Assembly (NCBI GenBank): GCA_025201705.1
Contig: MU617439.1
Coordinates: 1 to 13,173, forward strand
Reading direction: 5' to 3'
From: Dissophora ornata
Taxonomy: Eukaryota; Mortierellomycota; Mortierellomycetes; Mortierellales; Mortierellaceae
DNA: 13,173 bases
The notes beneath the pieces are model-generated. The model made no database searches and was not told where the DNA came from. It was given only the letters and a program-made list of their open reading frames with translations. Positions 1 to 8,676 of the stretch are shown here, one piece after another (the first letter of the stretch is position 1; the number at the start of each line of letters is the position of its first letter). The translations under genes and the position numbers were made by a program.

Positions 1-229
1 AACGCTTACTGAATTCTGCTTCAGTATGATAGGAAGAGCCAACATCGAAGGATCAAAAAGCAACGTCGCTATGAACGCTTGGCTGCCACAAGCCAGTTAT
101 TATACCCTTAGATAAATTTTTTCGCACCTTTTCCTCAATTTCCCAGCCACATCTCAATCCCCCCCCCCAAAAAAAAAAGAAAAACCGCAGCTCATTTCAA
201 TCGATGTAAATATAGAACGCTAAAACACT
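1..229. other. Non-coding left flank
   Basis: I see no coding region here on either strand. The stretch is AT-rich and holds a small hairpin near 79-94 (TGGCT, 6-nt loop, AGCCA) and a run of ten C followed by ten A at 159-178. It is either host DNA flanking the Helitron or the outermost part of the Helitron, because one AGCCAC motif (145-150) of the kind clustered just downstream already occurs here. Confidence 0.5.
159..178 (+). repeat. C10 followed by A10 homopolymer run
   Basis: Ten C (159-168) are followed directly by ten A (169-178), then G and six more A. A low-complexity tract with no visible function. Its length is likely to vary between reads or strains. Confidence 0.85.
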
Positions 230-243
230 CTTTCAGCCACATG
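230..243 (+). repeat. 5' member of a 14-bp inverted repeat
   Basis: CTTTCAGCCACATG here is the exact reverse complement of 6288-6301. It lies about 160 bp upstream of the first Helitron ATG. It is the best sequence marker for the left end of the element, though the true end could lie a little further out. Confidence 0.65.
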
Positions 244-400
244 TTAGCCTCAATGAGAGCCACACCCTAGCCACAATGAGAGTCACTATCAGCCACAAAC
301 CTTAGCATGCGCAATAAATTTAGTCACAGTTTAAATATCGGCACCCCTCTGCACTTGTCAATGGCACTCCATAGTCCTCTCATATTACTCTTTGTCCAGA

Positions 401-3400
401 ATGCAGCCCCTCTTGGACTTTCCGATTGAGAATGAATCCTCCGGAGAAGATGATCCTCATCCTCTTAATGCAAACAAGCGGCCTCTTGATCCAAACGAGC
501 AGAGATATCAAGCGCCAAAGCGAATTAGACTTACGCCAGCCGGTTTCCGATCTGATACATTCACCAAGGAGGTCGAGAAAGATAAGCAGATGCCTGAAAA
601 ATGCTGCGCTGTCTGTTGTAGATTACTGTATCCCGAGGAATACTGCAAGCTATCGGAGCCCTATGTGAGAAAGATCGAGAAGATGTTAGTGAAAGACATG
701 CAGACCGCTTATGGTAATGATCTTGATTTCCAGAACATAAATTGGCCCTTGGGAAATTACCGTGACCGCATTGGAGATCGGATACAAGATCCCCACACCC
801 ACAAACCCTTGGGGAAGGGAGCGAAATATGGTATTGTATGTGCTAGGCACAAATCAAGTGGAGCACAGAGCGTGGAAACGATCATGAAGTATGTACGTAG
901 AATCGCAAGTCACACCTGGTATGCTTTTCGACCGATAAAATATCACACTGATGACACCTTGAATGCCAAATCTAGATTCGTTTTGTCAACAAGCATTGGA
1001 TGTATCCTGGCAAGCAGCCGGACGAACTTCAGAACCTTCATCCAAGAGGGGAAGGCTTCCTTTCTCCGATCTTAGTGTTTTGCGAATTGACCAACTCTCG
1101 CAGTAAGCTGACTCAAGCAACCAGAGCAGGACATCATTTTGTATCAGGCCGAATTGGGCTTTACAAGAGTAAAGAGTATCTCGGAGCCCACGTCGGAACA
1201 CGCGGTCTGGTCAAGCTGTCAGACAAGAACGTCAAGATGAAACATGAAGAGAAACAAAAAATAGTGCGTGCCTGGGAATGGCTGAAGCAAAATCGCCCGT
1301 TGATAAAACATGTGGATGTCGATGAACCTAGCGACTTGATGAACGCTACTGAGAAAGTAGTTGAGAAGGAACCGGAATCAAATGAACGAAGGAACATCAA
1401 CGAGTCGGGGTTTCGCGCATGCCACATGGGGCCAGTTGGAACCGGTGGCCCAAGGACGGCAGATGAGTCGAATAATCTAGATAACATGGCTATTGGAATT
1501 CTAGGACGTGATCAGGAACTTGTCAAGTACTCAAACCCATACCTCCTGGGATATCTCTTTCCTACGCTCTACCCCGAAGGGCAAGGATTCTTTTCAAAGG
1601 AACATGGTGTTATCGAGGTTGATAAGAATCAGAAAGTACAATGTGATGATGGTAAGCTTGGCACTCTTAGGAGTATCTAGACAAGTGGCTCTAAGGCAAG
1701 GGTTGTAACTGATCAATGTACGTCTTGAAACGCTAGATAATGATGGTAATCACTTGGTAGACCGGAATGAAAACGATGAAGAAAACCTTGAAGGGTATAT
1801 GTCGTCGTCGGATTCTAGTAGCGAAGGAAGTGCTGAAAGCAACGAAAGCGAAGGTAACTCTCATATCTAAATGCAAAGATAGTCCCCAAAACACTACAAA
1901 AGGCTAATCAAGATATCAATTTTTACCAGACGAAATCGAGATCGGAGAAGGTGGTGAGTCCAAGTACTCCAAGCACACGATCAAGAGCTATGCCAAGTTT
2001 CGCCTACTCAGCGTGGATAGGCGCTGGGGCCGTAATGTCAAGTTTATTCTGATGATGTTCGATTGGATCCAGAAATCTGCGATATTTAGTTATCAGATGC
2101 GCCTCGCCCCCGTCACGACTGCAGGTAGAGCTACTCGAGGCTATGATGTCTTGGAGCGCTCGATTAATGGACAAAGTATGTACTATCCGAATGTGATACT
2201 CGTAAGAGAGGGAGTTACAACAGCATTTCTCGAACAACGCTGACCATGAGAGTATACTGGAACTGGATAATAGGTACAAAGTACCGGGAATCACGGACCG
2301 TTGCCATTCTTCCGTTTATCCGAACTGGCACCAAGTACAAGAGTTTGTTGTATCAGAAATTCTCGGCCCTTTTTGAAGAATTTAAACCCCCAGAGTTATT
2401 CGGAACATTTACGTGTGACGATCGAAGTGATGGTCAAATCGCTGTTGCCGAGCATTTTGGTGGTCCTGGAGCTAAAACACACAAAGATCCTGTTCTCTTT
2501 ACGATGCACTGGAAGAGGCAGTGGAATCGTTTCTGGAACTGGGTTGTGAGAAAAACAAAGGGCCGACCTGGGTGGGCGGAAAGACGAGTCGGAGGTGTTC
2601 GAGCGTGGTGCTGGGTATTCGAATTGCAGGACAGAGGAACCCCACATACTCACTTTTGTATTTGGACAACCAACAGTATCGAGCAGATGATAGACGATGG
2701 AATCATCAGTTGCACGCTGCAGCAGGAGAACGAGGAAGACCGAGCACTAGTTCTAAAACATCAGATCCACAAATGCACTGCGTACTGCAAGTCCGAACCT
2801 AGTAGTCCCTGTCGCTTCAAGTTCCCTAAGCCTCCTAGCAGTCGTCGTACATATCTCAATGATGAGGACGGTCGCTATGTTCTGCAGCGAAATGAAGGAG
2901 ACGGGCGTGTCAATGGCTACAACATGGAGCTCCTTCGATTTGGCCGCGTGAACATGGAATTGCAGTACAACCAGGGAGACAAGGCCAAGAGCTACATGTG
3001 CAAGTACGTGACCAAGCAAGCTGGCGCAAAGCTCGCCACCATTGTCAGGGAGGCTGATGTTGGATCTTCATCAGAGGATATGCCGTCTAAAGCCTACGTC
3101 CAACATTTTCACTACGGAAGTGTTGGTATAGTCGAGGCTATTATGGACATTTGTGGGTGGAAGATGCATGGTTGCTCGCACAATGATGTATTTTTGCCAA
3201 CGGACCTGCCTCCGAAGCGCAAGCTCCTTTTAAAACGAGTGGCTGCGCTAAGAGCCTCGCCGGATAGCACAAACATTTTTCTCGATGACAAGTGGACCAA
3301 GTACCTCAAGCGACCTAAAGGTACCCTATGTATATGTTGAATGGGTTCATGTATTTTGATTCGGGACTTGAGGTTTTTAGGGTTTCAGGGTTTTTTAGGG

Positions 3401-5906
3401 TCTTCAGGGTCTTATAGGGTTTTTTATTCGCTATGCATTAGATACTGACTTTAGGAAAATGCTTTAAATAGGGGCGATTTTCGAAAATATGACCTTTACC
3501 CATTTCTTCAAGCATTACCGCTATGGGAAAACGAAGAGTAGGGAGTTTTACCAAGATGAAAGAGGAATTTGTGTCACTGAGAGAGCATTCGGGAAGGACG
3601 CTTTAATAAGAATAAGAGACGTCAACACTATCAATTCCGAAGATGCCTTCATGCACTTGTTGATGCTGCACCGCCCCTGGAGGAAAGACGTTGATACCTG
3701 GATTGGACCCGGTACGGAGTACGAAACCTATCGGTCTTTGGCTCTTGAAATCCTTGGCCGGGAAGAAATAGGACAGCTGGCTGATGCATTATTAGATGTT
3801 CTGGATCATCCCGAAGCCTACGAAAACGCGACGAACCAGGAGGATTCCGACCAGGCTGAAGACTTTGAATGGACGGATGACCAGCAAAAAGTTCTCGATG
3901 CAGTGCAAAACAGCTTTCTTAGTCTGGAGGGATGCCGCATTTTAGTGACAGGAGCCGCGGGCACTGGCAAGTCAGCTGTACTCAAGAAGATATGCAAGAT
4001 CACCGAGGACAAAAAATTCGTGCCGATTCGCCTTGCGCCGTCGGGTGTCGCAGCTGTGAATATCAAGGGCCAGACGTTGCACCGGTGGTTTCACATAACG
4101 AAGATGGGTGGTCATCGAGGCTTCCCAAACTGCGAACCTAATAAGATCGCCGTGCAGTTGATGGATATTTGGGATGAAGGTAAAAGCCCTTTTTTCCTCA
4201 TTGACGAGGTGTCGATGATCTCAGGAACGATGCTGACGGCTCTATCCAGAGCGCTACAGCAAGTAGCGAAGGTAGATCGCGGTACTGTCTTCGGTGGTTT
4301 CTCAGTAGTGATGTTTGGCGACTTTGGGCAGCTTGGACCAATCAACAAGGCTCTTGATACCACAGACTGGCTGTGGAAATCTGACGTCTATCGGAGCTTC
4401 GAGCGGATGGATCTTTTGCAAGCCTGCCGACAGTCCACGGATCCAGGATTCAAGTCGATGCTTGACGATATCAGGTGTGGGGAACTGAATATTGCCATGG
4501 CCAGCGTATTCTTGGAGTTATGCCTCGCATCCAAGTCCAGGCCTGTTCCTGACGACGCTGTCCATCTGCTATCGCACAAGGATGAAGTTGACGAAGAAAA
4601 CAAGAAGAAGTTGCGCGCTTTACCTGGTGAAGAGTGGGTCAACATCGCACGCGATAACGCTGGCATAACTAAAGATCCAGCCAAATTGAGGGTGCTCGAG
4701 AAAGAAACAGGATTGTTGACGCTTTTGCGGCTGAAAATCGGAGCGAGAGTCATGTGTACGTCAAACGTAGATGTTGCAGGCGGCCTAGTCAACGGGACTA
4801 CCGGTGTGGTGACCAATATCATCGGGAAAAATACTGTGCAGATAAGGACGGACGAAGGAGGGAGGATCTTCAATATCCGGCCAGAGCCCAGGTTGACAAG
4901 AAGCAATGGTCAAGAGCGGCTACAAATCCCATTAGTACTCGCTTGGGCGATGACTATCCATAAATGCCAATCGTTGACTCTGCGCAAGGCCGTCGTACAC
5001 TTGGGCAAAGTGTTCGCCTCGGGTCAGGCCTACGTTGCTCTGAGCAGAGTTCGCACAAGGGACGATATACTTATCCGGGGTTGGAAGCTCCGTAGTCTGC
5101 TCAACGTTAAGCACGCTATCCAAACCCGCTTAACCAAGGAATCCGAGGACGCCAGAAACGCAATCGACGACAAAATAGACGAGTTGGAGGAGCGAATAGC
5201 AAACGGATCAGGGACTGTAGTCGAAGGTTTGGACCATGGCCGAGAGGTTGAAGTCGTTGAACGTTGGGAAGATATTCGTAATGTTGCCGGGTGGATTACC
5301 GCTCTAATGGGTGAGAGTGATGATAGAGCGTCCAATCAAATGTGGAATTCTGATATGTCCGACGCGACCTCGGTGTCCGCGTCTGACTTGAGCTCCTCAT
5401 ATGAATCGGATGTGGAGTCGGTGTCAAGAGTGCCTCAAAAGTATGAACCAAGCTCTGCTTCTGAGTGCAGTGAAGATGATGAGTCTGATAGAAGTCCGGA
5501 TAGTGATAACGAGGCGCCGTCGGACGATGGATCGAGTGACATAGTCGAGACTGAACAGGAAGAGCCGGCCATTAGCAAGACATTGTCTGGTACAGGATTC
5601 AGCACTATCCGCTCAGAGAAGAGGAAGCACTACGGTACCTCTGACAGCGGCAGCGACGAATCGGACGGACCTACCGGTGGTATGAGATCGAGCATGGTGC
5701 CTGCAGGACAAGTGATGAGAAGGAGACCGTTTCTCAACCGATCGAGGAAGCGGATCCGCGAGGGGTCATCAGACGATATCAACGATAGAGACGGAGATCG
5801 GGAACCCGACTATGGAGTAGCATCTGTAAAAAGAAAGGCGTGTGATGATAATATCGAAGCGCTTCTTCGCCTGGCGAAAAAGATGCGAGAAGATGAAGAC
5901 GCGTGA
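401..5906 (+). CDS. Helitron RepHel protein: HUH Rep nuclease plus PIF1-like helicase (6 exons)
   Basis: Proposed exons are 401-835, 976-1651, 1737-1853, 1930-2175, 2274-3320 and 3472-5906, giving one frame of about 1,651 codons. The protein would nick, unwind and transfer single-stranded transposon DNA in the nucleus. N-terminal Cys-rich motif CCAVCC lies at residues 68-73. The conserved pre-Rep segment NPYLLGYLFPTLYPEG is encoded around 1534-1581. The Rep domain has FTCDD, the metal-binding HUH motif (PHTHF, His codons at 2645 and 2651, about residues 616-618), a Cys/His segment HKCTAYC...CRFKFPKP, and two catalytic tyrosines spaced YxxxY (codons 2993 and 3005, about residues 732 and 736). 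The helicase has Walker A GAAGTGKS (3951-3974, about residue 1001), Walker B IDEVSM (D-E at 4203-4208), GDFGQLGP, ACRQ, HKCQSLTL and AYVALSRV. A Ser/Asp/Glu-rich tail follows from about residue 1465, with basic clusters near 1597 that could be nuclear-localisation signals. The start is the first ATG in the open frame; the exon 1/2 join is the least certain. Confidence 0.88.
836..975 (+). other. Candidate intron 1 of the Helitron gene
   Basis: Donor GTATGT at 836, branch-like CTGATGAC near 948-955, acceptor TCTAG ending at 975. Length 140 (2 mod 3) is what is needed to pass from the exon 1 frame to the exon 2 frame, with a phase-0 join. An alternative acceptor ends at 993 and also fits the frame. 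The intron region is itself open in the upstream frame, so an unspliced frameshift near 980-1075 is the alternative explanation. Confidence 0.5.
1652..1736 (+). other. Intron 2 of the Helitron gene
   Basis: Donor GTAAGC at 1652, branch-like CTGAT at about 1709-1713, acceptor GCTAG ending at 1736. Length 85 (1 mod 3) corrects the frame with a phase-1 join and removes stops at 1678-1680 and 1706-1708. The following short exon encodes an acidic, serine-rich stretch. Confidence 0.75.
1854..1929 (+). other. Intron 3 of the Helitron gene
   Basis: Donor GTAACT at 1854, branch-like CTAAT near 1903, acceptor TTTTACCAG ending at 1929. Length 76 (1 mod 3), phase 1. It joins the acidic linker to a block containing SYAKFRLLSVDRRW, typical of the start of the Helitron-like N domain. 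Confidence 0.8.
2176..2273 (+). other. Intron 4 of the Helitron gene
   Basis: Donor GTATGT at 2176, branch-like CTGAC at about 2240-2244, acceptor AATAG ending at 2273. Length 98 (2 mod 3), phase 1. Splicing removes the TGA at 2241-2243 and joins SINGQS directly to TKYRESRTVAILPFIRTG, a normal order for Helitron Rep proteins. The ATG at 2246 falls inside this intron and is not a start. Confidence 0.82.
3321..3471 (+). other. Intron 5 of the Helitron gene, carrying an AGGGT array
   Basis: Donor GTACCC at 3321, branch-like TACTGAC at about 3443-3449, acceptor AAATAG ending at 3471. Length 151 (1 mod 3), phase 1. The join places KYLKRPKG next to ENMTFTHFFKHYRYG, the expected Rep-to-helicase linker. 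It is the longest of the proposed introns and contains the telomere-like repeat cluster at 3373-3425. The nearer AG at 3454 would leave the frame wrong. Confidence 0.78.
3373..3425 (+). repeat. Degenerate AGGGT (telomere-like) array in intron 5
   Basis: Five AGGGT units are spaced 8-10 bp apart by T-rich linkers (TTTTTAGGGT, TTCAGGGT, TTTTTAGGGT, CTTCAGGGT, CTTATAGGGT). The unit resembles the TTAGGG telomere repeat but is irregular. A similar array occurs at 5981-6045. Confidence 0.8.
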
Positions 5907-5919
5907 GATGGGGGTGCAG

Positions 5920-5925
5920 AATAAA
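5920..5925 (+). terminator. Candidate polyadenylation signal of the Helitron gene
   Basis: AATAAA begins 14 bases after the helicase stop codon. Position and sequence suit a 3'-end processing signal, but the motif is short. Confidence 0.4.
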
Positions 5926-5980
5926 GTCTTCGAATTTTAAGTGGCCTATATTCGTGTTGTGACCAGACGGGGAGTTCTTT

Positions 5981-6045
5981 AAGGGGTTTTAGGATCTTTT
6001 AGGGTCTTTAGGGTCGGGTCTTTTAGGGTTCTCATGGGTTTTTTT
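5981..6045 (+). repeat. Second degenerate AGGGT array, downstream of the helicase stop
   Basis: Six GGGT units, three of them TTTAGGGT-type, are separated by TC/TTT linkers. It starts about 75 bp after the Helitron stop codon. Composition and unit type match the array in intron 5, so the two may share an origin. No ORF is present here. Confidence 0.78.
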
Positions 6046-6228
6046 CCCTCTGAAGATCATTGATCGGAATAAGGACACTCACCAACTCCTAGATATTTCC
6101 AGAACTGACAGAGTCCTTGCGCTGCGATCCTAGACCCATTGCCTTTATCCACTTTGTCACCGAAGTCCAAAAATTTTGTACATACATATGCTGGATGCAT
6201 AAAGCTGAACCTGCGTAAGCTGTGGCGC

Positions 6229-6267
6229 TGTGGCTGATGAATATTGTATATTCATGAAACAGCCACA
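6229..6267 (+). other. Compound hairpin at the Helitron 3' end
   Basis: The outer stem pairs TGTGGCTG (6229-6236) with CAGCCACA (6260-6267), a perfect 8 bp. The inner stem pairs ATGAATAT (6237-6244) with ATATTCAT (6248-6255), also a perfect 8 bp, closed by a 3-nt TGT loop. A single GAAA bulge (6256-6259) sits on the 3' side. Helitrons use a 3'-terminal hairpin as a transposition terminator, which is the likely role. Confidence 0.75.
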
Positions 6268-6287
6268 ACAGTCGATAAATTCAGCGT

Positions 6288-6301
6288 CATGTGGCTGAAA
6301 G
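6288..6301 (-). repeat. 3' member of the 14-bp inverted repeat
   Basis: CATGTGGCTGAAAG is the exact reverse complement of 230-243 and lies 20 bp downstream of the compound hairpin. The DIRS element begins 29 bp further on, so the Helitron must end before 6331 unless the DIRS element inserted into it. Confidence 0.65.
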
Positions 6302-6330
6302 CGTCTGAGCCCAGAATGTGGTGGCAAGGC

Positions 6331-6497
6331 TGACCTTCGAATGTCCTACAAAGGACGGACTATTCGCATTGTCATAGGTGCCATGGACATATGTGTGTAA
6401 CCTTCTTTTTATTTTAGAACCGACGAAAAAAACAACTAGAGAGAAAATAAAAGCTATCGATCCCTCGGCCCGAAAATGCTCCTCATCTTCTTTTTCG
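6331..6497. repeat. 3' inverted terminal repeat of the DIRS element, with 36-bp extension
   Basis: 6367-6497 aligns with the reverse complement of 10793-10924 with about seven mismatches and one A indel. Five of the mismatches fall in the outer 28 bases. 6331-6366 is an extra terminal extension without a counterpart at the 5' end. DIRS-1 is known for a similar extension on its right repeat. Confidence 0.88.
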
Positions 6498-6520
6498 GAC
6501 GCAAGGGTGGAGAGGGTGGG

Positions 6521-6611
6521 ACATATGTCCATGGCACCTATGACAATGCGAATAGTCCGTCCTTTGTAGGACATTCGAAGGTCATTGTCTACGGTGCCAT
6601 GTCCATATGTG
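6521..6611. repeat. Internal complementary region (circle junction) of the DIRS element
   Basis: Bases 6521-6584 are an exact reverse complement of 6331-6394 (64 of 64), the 3' outer end. Bases 6583-6611 are an exact reverse complement of 10896-10924 (29 of 29), the 5' outer end. The two parts meet with a 2-bp overlap, CA. This is the arrangement described for DIRS-1, where the region is thought to help complete the termini and form the circular intermediate. At 91 bp it is close to the size I recall for DIRS-1. It overlaps the last codons of the recombinase frame. Confidence 0.88.
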
Positions 6612-7610
6612 GCTGCAGAGGGATCCCTAAAGTGGAGTGAGACAGGTTGTTGGAGACCATGCTTGAAAGGCGGTAATGGTTCTCGAAGATTTTGGGCGAC
6701 GACCAGTTGCCCTGTACCATGATGTCAGGGACGGGGACTCCCGCCATCGCTGCCAGAGTAGACCCGAGTGCTCGGAGTTTGGGAGGAGTGGCTCCCTTGG
6801 GGAGGAAGAGGCTCGAAATCGAGTTCATATAGACACTGATTGTAGAGGACCTCAGCGGCCTCTCCAAGTTCTTCGAGTGTCGAAGCAGTGGGGTGATCTT
6901 GCGCTCTGGATCCTTAGTGTGCGCCACAGGGATATCCATGGAGGTAGTCCTGGTCCGATAAACCTCATAGGCTTTGACTGGGCAGATTGCTGTGTCGTCG
7001 TGCGGGCTGAGATGAACGTATTTGATGATACGCTGACGGCCTCGCTTCTCCTTGGGGAACACGACAGCCAACTGGAGTTTGTTGCTCACGACTGCAGATA
7101 GGGCGACGTCGATGCAACAGATATCATTGGGACGCATGAATCCACAGACCCCTAGTAGCCAGGACAGTTTCTTGGCTAGGTCCCCCATCGAAAGATTGTG
7201 ATTGTCCGGAGTTTTGCGGAAGTGTTCGAGGACTGGCTTGATTGATTAGTGGACATGCTTGGTATCGATCACACCTGAGCTTTGTCCTGCGTCCATGAAT
7301 GCCCTGAAGATAGGGTCGTTCGTAATGAGGTTTGGCTCCGGGAACAGCGCCAAGACTGCTGACTTCTTGTTGAGGACCGTGGACCACCTGAGATTTTTAG
7401 TGGCCATGATGTGGTGCAGCCAGTTGACAACAGCCGCTGCTAAATTGATGTCGTCCTCGAAAGACCCGTCCTTGACCCATGCTAGGAACTCCTCCTATGG
7501 TTTCTGGTAATGCTGTCGCGTCCTGGTAGCCGATGCGCTGTTGAGGATAAAATTGGTTGCCTGTTCCGAGAGTCCCGCGTTTGCTAGTCGCGACCGCTTA
7601 GCCTCCATGC
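6589..7610 (-). pseudogene. Tyrosine recombinase (YR) of the DIRS element, two in-frame stops
   Basis: This enzyme would integrate the circular cDNA by site-specific strand exchange. The catalytic part is open from 7188 down to the TAG at 6591-6589. It shows the first catalytic Arg in FMRPNDI (codon at 7134-7132), a second Arg in KLRALGSTLAAMAGV, then GNWSS and the nucleophile Tyr in NHYRLSS (codon 6675-6673). The usual His three residues before the second Arg is Pro here. The N-terminal SAM-like part is recognisable up to about 7560 (LSEQATNFILNS) but is cut by a TAG at 7497-7495 and a TAA at 7248-7246, both in otherwise continuous sequence. A frameshift near 7580-7610 separates it from the preceding segment. 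The final codons lie inside the circle-junction region. Confidence 0.85.
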
Positions 7611-8676
7611 CGATAACTGCCAGTTGGGATTCTTGTCCAAAATGTGCTTTTCGCTTCCTGGAGGAGGAAGAACACAAGACCTGGGTATTGGAACTGGAGG
7701 ACACAATGCCATCGCTTGGACTGACGGGAACCATGCTGCTGACGGCCAGAACGGAGTGATGAGGGTAGCGTCCAGCTTCTGTTGTCGGAGACATTGCAGG
7801 ACCTGAGGGATCAGATTCCACGGGGGGCACAGGTACAGTTGCCTAGTGTCCTCCAACTGTGACGGAAGGTATCCGTTGCTAAGGCTGCTGGGTGCGGTTT
7901 CCAAGTCATGAAGAATGGTAGTTGGCTGTTCAATGGAGAGGCGAAAAGGTCCACTTGATGAGGTCCCCATCTCCACTCGAGCTCCTGGAAGAATGTCGGG
8001 TCCAGACTCCATTCCAGTTGCTGCTGCATTTCCCTGGAAGGCGCATCCGCCGGGTTAAAAGACGAGGGCACATACGTTGTCTCTAGACGAGTGACGGTTG
8101 CAAGACAGTGTCGCCACACTCTGTCGGACGCTTCCATCAGCGGTGGTGATCTCGTGCCTCCAAACTTGTTGATGTAGGCAATGGTGCTGGTGTTGTCGAT
8201 GATGATGTTGGCCATCCGTCCTTGGACCTGGGGAAGAGTGACGGCGAGGAAGACTGTCTGGATCTCCTTCCAGTTGATATGCATACTGGCCTCCTCTGTT
8301 GACCAAGTGCCGCTCCATGTCTGGTTCCCGATGACGATGCCCCAGCCCTTGTCCGAGGCATCCGTGTACACATCCAGTTCTGGGGGCGTCTGGATCCATG
8401 AGCTCCCATTCCATGTCCGCAGGTTGGCATTCCATGTCCGCAGGTTGGATATCCACCAACTCAGGTTCTCCTCTGCTTTCTCGGACAGGAGAACTGTGTC
8501 CGTCCACTGTGCTCCCGGTCGGCGCAATGCGGTGTTCTTCAGTGACAAAAGGTGTCTGGTCATCAGCCTGGCCGGAAACACTGCCAAGGTGGTCGCCATT
8601 GCCTTGCCCACAAACGAGGACAGATTCTTGAGGGTGGTGTGGCCCTTGTTGAGTATCTTTGTCGCCTCCCGACGAA
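7585..8676 (-). pseudogene. RNase H domain and following linker of DIRS pol, frameshifted
   Basis: This domain would remove the RNA template during cDNA synthesis. Catalytic acidic residues are visible in VYTDASDKGWG (codons near 8340-8380), INWKEIQ, IIDNTSTIAYINK and NPADAPSR. The upstream connection segment (TTLKNLSSFVGKAMATTLAVFPAR) is typical of DIRS/Ngaro-like pol. The segment lies in a different frame from the reverse transcriptase; a single-base lesion near 8673-8678 joins them. A second frameshift near 7840 moves into LYLCPPWNLIPQVLQ, a conserved post-RNase H block, and a third lies near 7580-7610. A 21-bp in-frame tandem duplication is present at 8408-8448. Confidence 0.85.
8408..8448 (-). 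repeat. 21-bp in-frame tandem duplication in the RNase H region
   Basis: Two copies of a 21-bp unit (8408-8428 and 8429-8448, the second lacking an identical last base) encode NLRTWNA followed by NLRTWNG just before the first RNase H catalytic motif. It adds seven residues without changing the frame. It looks like a recent slippage event. Confidence 0.85.

Larger units (their letters stand above)
145..296 (+). repeat. Cluster of AGCCAC motifs with a 23-bp imperfect tandem repeat
   Basis: AGCCAC occurs at 145, 235, 258, 269 and 291. Two imperfect 23-bp units, both starting CAATGAGAG, lie at 251-273 and 274-296. The reverse complement GTGGCT recurs in the 3' region at 6230 and 6291. This looks like a set of subterminal binding or structural motifs of the Helitron. 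Confidence 0.6.
230..6301 (+). mobile_element. Helitron (RepHel rolling-circle transposon), approximate ends
   Basis: The interior encodes the diagnostic Helitron protein, an HUH/Y2 Rep nuclease fused to a PIF1-like helicase (see the CDS). The ends are inferred. A perfect 14-bp inverted repeat pairs 230-243 with 6288-6301, and a compound hairpin at 6229-6267 lies about 20-35 bp inside the 3' member. Helitrons of the Helentron/Helitron2 type are known to carry short (sub)terminal inverted repeats and a 3' hairpin, so this arrangement fits. I did not find a convincing canonical 5' TC and 3' hairpin-CTRR pair, so the exact ends could be off by tens of bases. The coding region has no lesion once introns are removed, so the copy could be autonomous. 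Confidence 0.72.

Noticed and set aside
2246..3340. Separate 364-residue Rep gene starting at ATG 2246
   Set aside because: The ATG lies within a well-supported intron, and the first ten residues do not resemble Rep proteins, while the spliced join does.
3373..3425. True internal telomere repeat
   Set aside because: The units are irregular in spacing and sequence, with only a few TTTAGGG matches, and the array lies inside a proposed intron of a mobile element.
6331..6584. Independent MITE or small fold-back element
   Set aside because: The 64-bp inverted arms and core are better explained as the 3' terminal repeat plus the first part of the circle-junction region of the adjacent DIRS element, because the core matches that element's own 5' end.
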